DNA of 9,140 bases, from assembly GCA_964617875.1 (NCBI GenBank), contig CAZUAI010000133.1:1-9140 (forward strand), given 5' to 3'. The stretch comes from CAZMVY01 sp964617875. Its GTDB lineage: Bacteria; Planctomycetota; Phycisphaerae; UBA1845; PWPN01. Each line of letters starts with the position of its first letter. Positions within the stretch are counted from its first letter, which is position 1. A program made the translations under genes and the position numbers. Positions 6,676-9,140 of this stretch are shown here, in pieces. The notes below the pieces were generated by a model. It saw only the letters and a list, made by a program, of their open reading frames with translations. It was not told the origin of the DNA and made no database searches.

Positions 6676-8952
6676 TCAGGTGCGCCGTCGGCGGAATTGC
6701 AGCAGCGTCAGCCCGGCGAAGCTGCCGGCCGCCGCCTGAAAGATGCCAAGCCCGCACAGCGGGGGCGCCCACTCGAAGTTGGCCGTGATGTTCTTGGTGC
6801 CGTTCATGGTGATGCTGCCGGCCGTCGGGTCGGTCAGGTCGCCGGACCAGCCGGTGAATATCCAGCCGTCGGCCGGCTGCGGCGTGAGCTGAACCACGGT
6901 GCCGTACTCGTACGGCCCGCCCTGCGGGTTGATCCTCACGTTGCCCGATCCCTGCGTGGCGACCGTCAGGGCGTAGACCTCGGGGACGAACTGGGCCGTC
7001 ACCGACTTGTTGCCGTCGAGGCAGAGCACGACGGTCGAGCTTCGCTCGGATCCCGCGGGAACGTCGCCGAGCCACCGGTCGAACCGGTAGCCCGTCGGCG
7101 GTGCCGGGGCCGCGACGTTTACGCAGACGCCCTTCTCATACTCCTGCGGGGGCAGCGGGTCGCTGTTCTGCTGCCATGCCTTGCTGACGCGGAGGGAAAC
7201 CTGGCAGGCGTCGCCGATGCCGTTTGCGTCGCTGTCTTTCTGGTCGGGGTTGAACACGGCCGGGCAGTTGTCGATGGGATTGCCGACGCCGTCCTTGTCG
7301 GCGTCGGGCGTGTCATCCTGTTCGATGGCGATGACGGACCGGGACGGCACACCGCCGGCCGTGCAGAGGATCACGGCCTGGCCGTTCGCGGTGTCCAGGT
7401 CCGGCGCCGCCGCGACGGTCACCGACTGGAAGACATTCCAGTCCGAGGGCGTAAACGTCATCGTTGCCGGCAGCACGGAGATGTCCGCGTCGCCGCTTGC
7501 GGAGACGGAGACGACGACGTTTGCACAGGGCTGCGCCCCGAGCTTGAGCTGGAAGACGGCGGAGCCGCCCTCGGGCACGGGCACGGAATCCCTGTCGGCG
7601 ACGAGCGAAAGCGTATCGCCGTCCTGCTCGGTGGCGGTCACGAGTGTGCTTGCCAGACCGGCCGCGCTGCAACGGATGACGGTTTGCCCGGCGCACTGGT
7701 CGATGTCGCGTTTTGCCTCGAGCACCACCGGCTGGTAGGTGTCCCAGGTGCTCTTCGTGAACGTCAACGGGCCGCTGATGACGGAGATGTCCGTGTCGCC
7801 GCTGGAACTGAACGACACGACCAGGTCGCCGCAGGGCTCGCCGTTCAGCTTGATGAGAAACGAGCCCGTACCGCCCTCGGGAACCGCCAGGGCATCGCGG
7901 TCGGTGACGAGGGCGAGCTGTCCATCGGCCTCGGCGACGGCGACCTCCCGCGTGGGCAGCCCGGGGGCCGCGCAGCGGATGACGGCCTGGCCGTTGCACA
8001 GGTCCGAATCGGCCGCCGCCGTCACGGTCACCGGTTGATACGTGTTCCAGTCGTTCGGTGTAAACCGCAGGGCGGACGTGGTGACGCGGATGTCCCGATC
8101 GCCCTCGGCGCTGAATGCGACATCGACGTTTCCGCAGATCGCGTGGCTGAGCCTGACCTGGAAGGTCGCCGCCCCGCCTTCGGGCACGGCAATCGCCGGT
8201 ACGTCGGTCACGATGCTGAGCACGTCGTTGTCCTGCTCAACTGCGGTAACGAACTGCGGGGGGACTCCGGCCGCCGTCAGCACAATGGTGGCCCGGCCGC
8301 CGCAGGCGTCGGCATCCTCGGCGGCGGACACGGTGATGGTTCGAGGCCTGTTCCAGTCCTGGGGGGTGAATGTGACGGAACTCGGGCTGGCGATGATATC
8401 CGCGTCGCTGCCGGCCTCGGTCTTGATCTGGACGCTGACGTCGGCGCAAGGCTGACTGTTGAGTCGGACGTTGAACGTTGCCGTGTTGCCCTCCGGCACG
8501 GTCACCGACGGCGAATCGACCTGAAACCGCAGCGTGTCCATGTCGTTTTCCGTCACGCTGACCTGGGCTCCGGTCCATCCGGCGGCCGTAAGTTCAATCA
8601 CGGCCGTGCCGTTGCAAACGTCGGGGTCGGCCCCTGCCGTCACTTCGATCGTTCTCGGTTCCGACGAACTGAACCGCAGCGTGGGCGGCGACACGCCGAT
8701 GTCGATATCGCCACCGGGAGCCGTGCGCACGGCGACGACCACCTCGCCCTGGGGCGCCTCGCTCAACCACACGAGAATCTCGCGTTTCTGGCCCTCCGGC
8801 ACGATCAGCGAACTCATGTTGGTCTGGATGCCGGGCGCCGCTTGCGCCGCACCGGCAATGGCGACGGCGAGAACGGCCGTCAGGACCGCCAGCGCCGGCG
8901 TCGCCTTCGCGTATCTCCGTTCGCAACTCATGCCTCTTCGTGAACGTACCAT
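6676..8952 (-). CDS. Secreted Calx-beta-like repeat protein with TSP3 calcium repeat, InlB-B-like repeats and C-terminal sorting tail
   Basis: A 758-residue exported protein. The ATG at 8952 has AAGGAG six bases upstream and opens a signal peptide (basic residues 1-16, hydrophobic core about 18-36, cut near AQA/A at 38-39). A frame extension to 9030 adds residues with no ribosome site and is rejected. Five tandem repeats of about 100 residues fill roughly 42-547. Each has VPEGxxATF near its start, and repeats 2-5 also have a TFTPxDWNxYQxVTV-like middle and an ExD end. They are best described as Calx-beta-like beta-sandwiches of bacterial surface proteins. Residues 549-583 form a thrombospondin type 3 repeat (DADKDGVGNPIDNCP, then DSDANGIGDAC), a known calcium-binding motif. 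Two InlB-B-like repeats follow at about 584-657 and 658-728 (GYRFDRWLGD and GWIFTGWSGD, each ending in VTAQF/ITANF). The end, CGLGIFQAAAG...RRRR (733-757), looks like a membrane-anchor/sorting signal. Likely a surface adhesin or matrix protein; ligand unknown. Convergent with the giant secreted gene. Confidence 0.92.
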   Translation of the reverse strand: MVRSRRGMSCERRYAKATPALAVLTAVLAVAIAGAAQAAPGIQTNMSSLIVPEGQKREILVWLSEAPQGEVVVAVRTAPGGDIDIGVSPPTLRFSSSEPRTIEVTAGADPDVCNGTAVIELTAAGWTGAQVSVTENDMDTLRFQVDSPSVTVPEGNTATFNVRLNSQPCADVSVQIKTEAGSDADIIASPSSVTFTPQDWNRPRTITVSAAEDADACGGRATIVLTAAGVPPQFVTAVEQDNDVLSIVTDVPAIAVPEGGAATFQVRLSHAICGNVDVAFSAEGDRDIRVTTSALRFTPNDWNTYQPVTVTAAADSDLCNGQAVIRCAAPGLPTREVAVAEADGQLALVTDRDALAVPEGGTGSFLIKLNGEPCGDLVVSFSSSGDTDISVISGPLTFTKSTWDTYQPVVLEAKRDIDQCAGQTVIRCSAAGLASTLVTATEQDGDTLSLVADRDSVPVPEGGSAVFQLKLGAQPCANVVVSVSASGDADISVLPATMTFTPSDWNVFQSVTVAAAPDLDTANGQAVILCTAGGVPSRSVIAIEQDDTPDADKDGVGNPIDNCPAVFNPDQKDSDANGIGDACQVSLRVSKAWQQNSDPLPPQEYEKGVCVNVAAPAPPTGYRFDRWLGDVPAGSERSSTVVLCLDGNKSVTAQFVPEVYALTVATQGSGNVRINPQGGPYEYGTVVQLTPQPADGWIFTGWSGDLTDPTAGSITMNGTKNITANFEWAPPLCGLGIFQAAAGSFAGLTLLQFRRRRT
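6679..6756 (-). other. C-terminal sorting/anchor signal of the repeat protein
   Basis: The last 26 residues form three parts: a short CGLG motif (733-736), a hydrophobic stretch IFQAAAGSFAGLTLLQF (737-753) and RRRR followed by T. This tripartite layout matches bacterial C-terminal sorting signals such as PEP-CTERM, GlyGly-CTERM and MYXO-CTERM, but the motif residues are those of none of them exactly. The Cys could be the processed residue. A simple C-terminal membrane tail is the alternative. Confidence 0.6.
7312..8829 (-). repeat. Five Calx-beta-like tandem repeats with a patterned set of cysteines
   Basis: Repeats span about residues 42-139, 140-242, 243-344, 345-445 and 446-547. Repeats 2-5 carry PCAxV, ICGNV or PCGDL at the position where the common family has small residues (C169, C273, C374, C476). 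Repeats 1-4 carry a Cys in D-x-x-C-x-G (C113, C217, C319, C420), while repeat 5 has DTANG instead. Repeats 3-5 add a Cys eight residues after that point (C327, C428, C530). Repeat 1 is the most diverged and lacks the TFTPxDWN segment. Repeats are clearly divergent at DNA level, so expansion is not recent. Confidence 0.85.
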
Positions 8953-8958
8953 GTCGAT

Positions 8959-8964
8959 CTCCTT
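8959..8964 (-). promoter_or_regulatory. Shine-Dalgarno that sets the start of the repeat protein
   Basis: On the minus strand AAGGAG occupies 8964-8959, six bases before the ATG at 8952. A second in-frame ATG at residue 8 has no usable spacing and would shorten the basic part of the signal peptide. Confidence 0.8.
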
Positions 8965-9140
8965 GTTGTGCCGAGCGCGGGATTGCCTTACCGAAAGAGT
9001 TCGTTCCCGGGGGGGCGTGCGCATCGCCACGGCAGGCGGCGCGCCATCCGCCTGTCGGGCGCGAAGAGAGACGGGCGCGGAATCCGACTGCTAGCCCAAC
9101 CTTCGCACGCGGCCGGCGTCAAAGCGGCTGGCGATAGCGC
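8965..9140 (-). other. Upstream region of the repeat protein; possible tail of another minus-strand gene
   Basis: No clear promoter hexamers were found. On the minus strand the frame from 9138 reads AISRFDAGRVRRLG and stops at 9091-9093; twelve of fifteen codons end in G or C. It could be the end of a gene entering from outside the window, about 140 bases upstream of the repeat protein. If so, the two might be co-transcribed. The evidence is codon bias over fifteen codons only. Confidence 0.25.

Noticed and set aside
6598..8943. Plus-strand open frame of 781 codons opposite the repeat protein
   Set aside because: Arg/Gly/Val/His/Asp-rich shadow of the Calx-beta-like repeats, with no ribosome site or domain. 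The minus strand has a signal peptide, repeats, TSP3 motif and anchor.
8965..9020. Possible ECF-type promoter GGGAAC upstream of the repeat protein
   Set aside because: GGGAAC is present on the minus strand near 9006-9011, but no matching -10 element at the right spacing was found.
8953..9030. Longer start for the repeat protein at 9030
   Set aside because: The 26 extra residues are basic and polar and would bury the signal peptide. The strong AAGGAG lies inside this extension, directly before the ATG at 8952.
1..9140. CRISPR array, insertion sequence, tRNA or defence system
   Set aside because: No regularly spaced identical repeats, no transposase or integrase motifs, no tRNA-like cloverleaf and no nuclease or other effector domain were seen. 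The repeats present are protein-domain repeats.

Overview
The window looks like high-GC chromosomal DNA from a planctomycete, most likely of the Phycisphaerae type. This is inferred from protein style, not from a marker gene. Three features support it: a prepilin-like protein of the planctomycete AFTLIELLVV...FLDGHAE type, a giant secreted protein ending in a paired D-G-D-V-D-I-x-D-F...CFNGPN tail (dockerin-like), and a secreted beta-sandwich repeat protein ending in a hydrophobic stretch plus RRRR. All three genes have strong Shine-Dalgarno sequences and GC-rich third positions.

Layout. Bases 1-41 may be the last codons of an upstream plus-strand gene. Bases 42-556 are non-coding and relatively AT-rich in the middle. 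They hold two short direct repeats and two overlapping sigma-70-like promoter arrangements near 407-443. Bases 569-1561 (+) encode a 330-residue pseudopilin/prepilin-like protein. Bases 1562-1906 are non-coding and carry the ribosome binding site of the next gene. Bases 1907-6481 (+) encode a 1524-residue secreted multidomain protein: signal peptide, jelly-roll-like module, LamG-like domain, four Ig-like modules, a tandemly duplicated roughly 300-residue unit, an IPT/TIG-like domain and the dockerin-like pair. Bases 6482-6675 separate two convergent genes and hold a strong intrinsic terminator. Bases 6676-8952 (-) encode a 758-residue secreted protein: signal peptide, five roughly 100-residue Calx-beta-like repeats, a thrombospondin type 3 calcium repeat, two InlB-B-like repeats and a C-terminal anchor/sorting tail. 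Bases 8953-9140 are the upstream region of that gene.

How the genes may work together. Every confident product is exported or envelope-associated: one prepilin-like protein and two large adhesin- or matrix-like proteins with calcium-binding motifs. A cell-surface or extracellular role such as adhesion, polysaccharide contact or matrix is a reasonable inference. No enzyme, catalytic residue set, defence gene, RNA gene, CRISPR array or mobile element was recognised. No clearly new multi-gene system is visible. The most interesting material is in the domain architecture: a 300-residue in-frame duplication with permuted half-modules, an unusual cysteine pattern in the Calx-beta-like repeats, degenerate dockerin-like loops and an unclassified C-terminal sorting signal.
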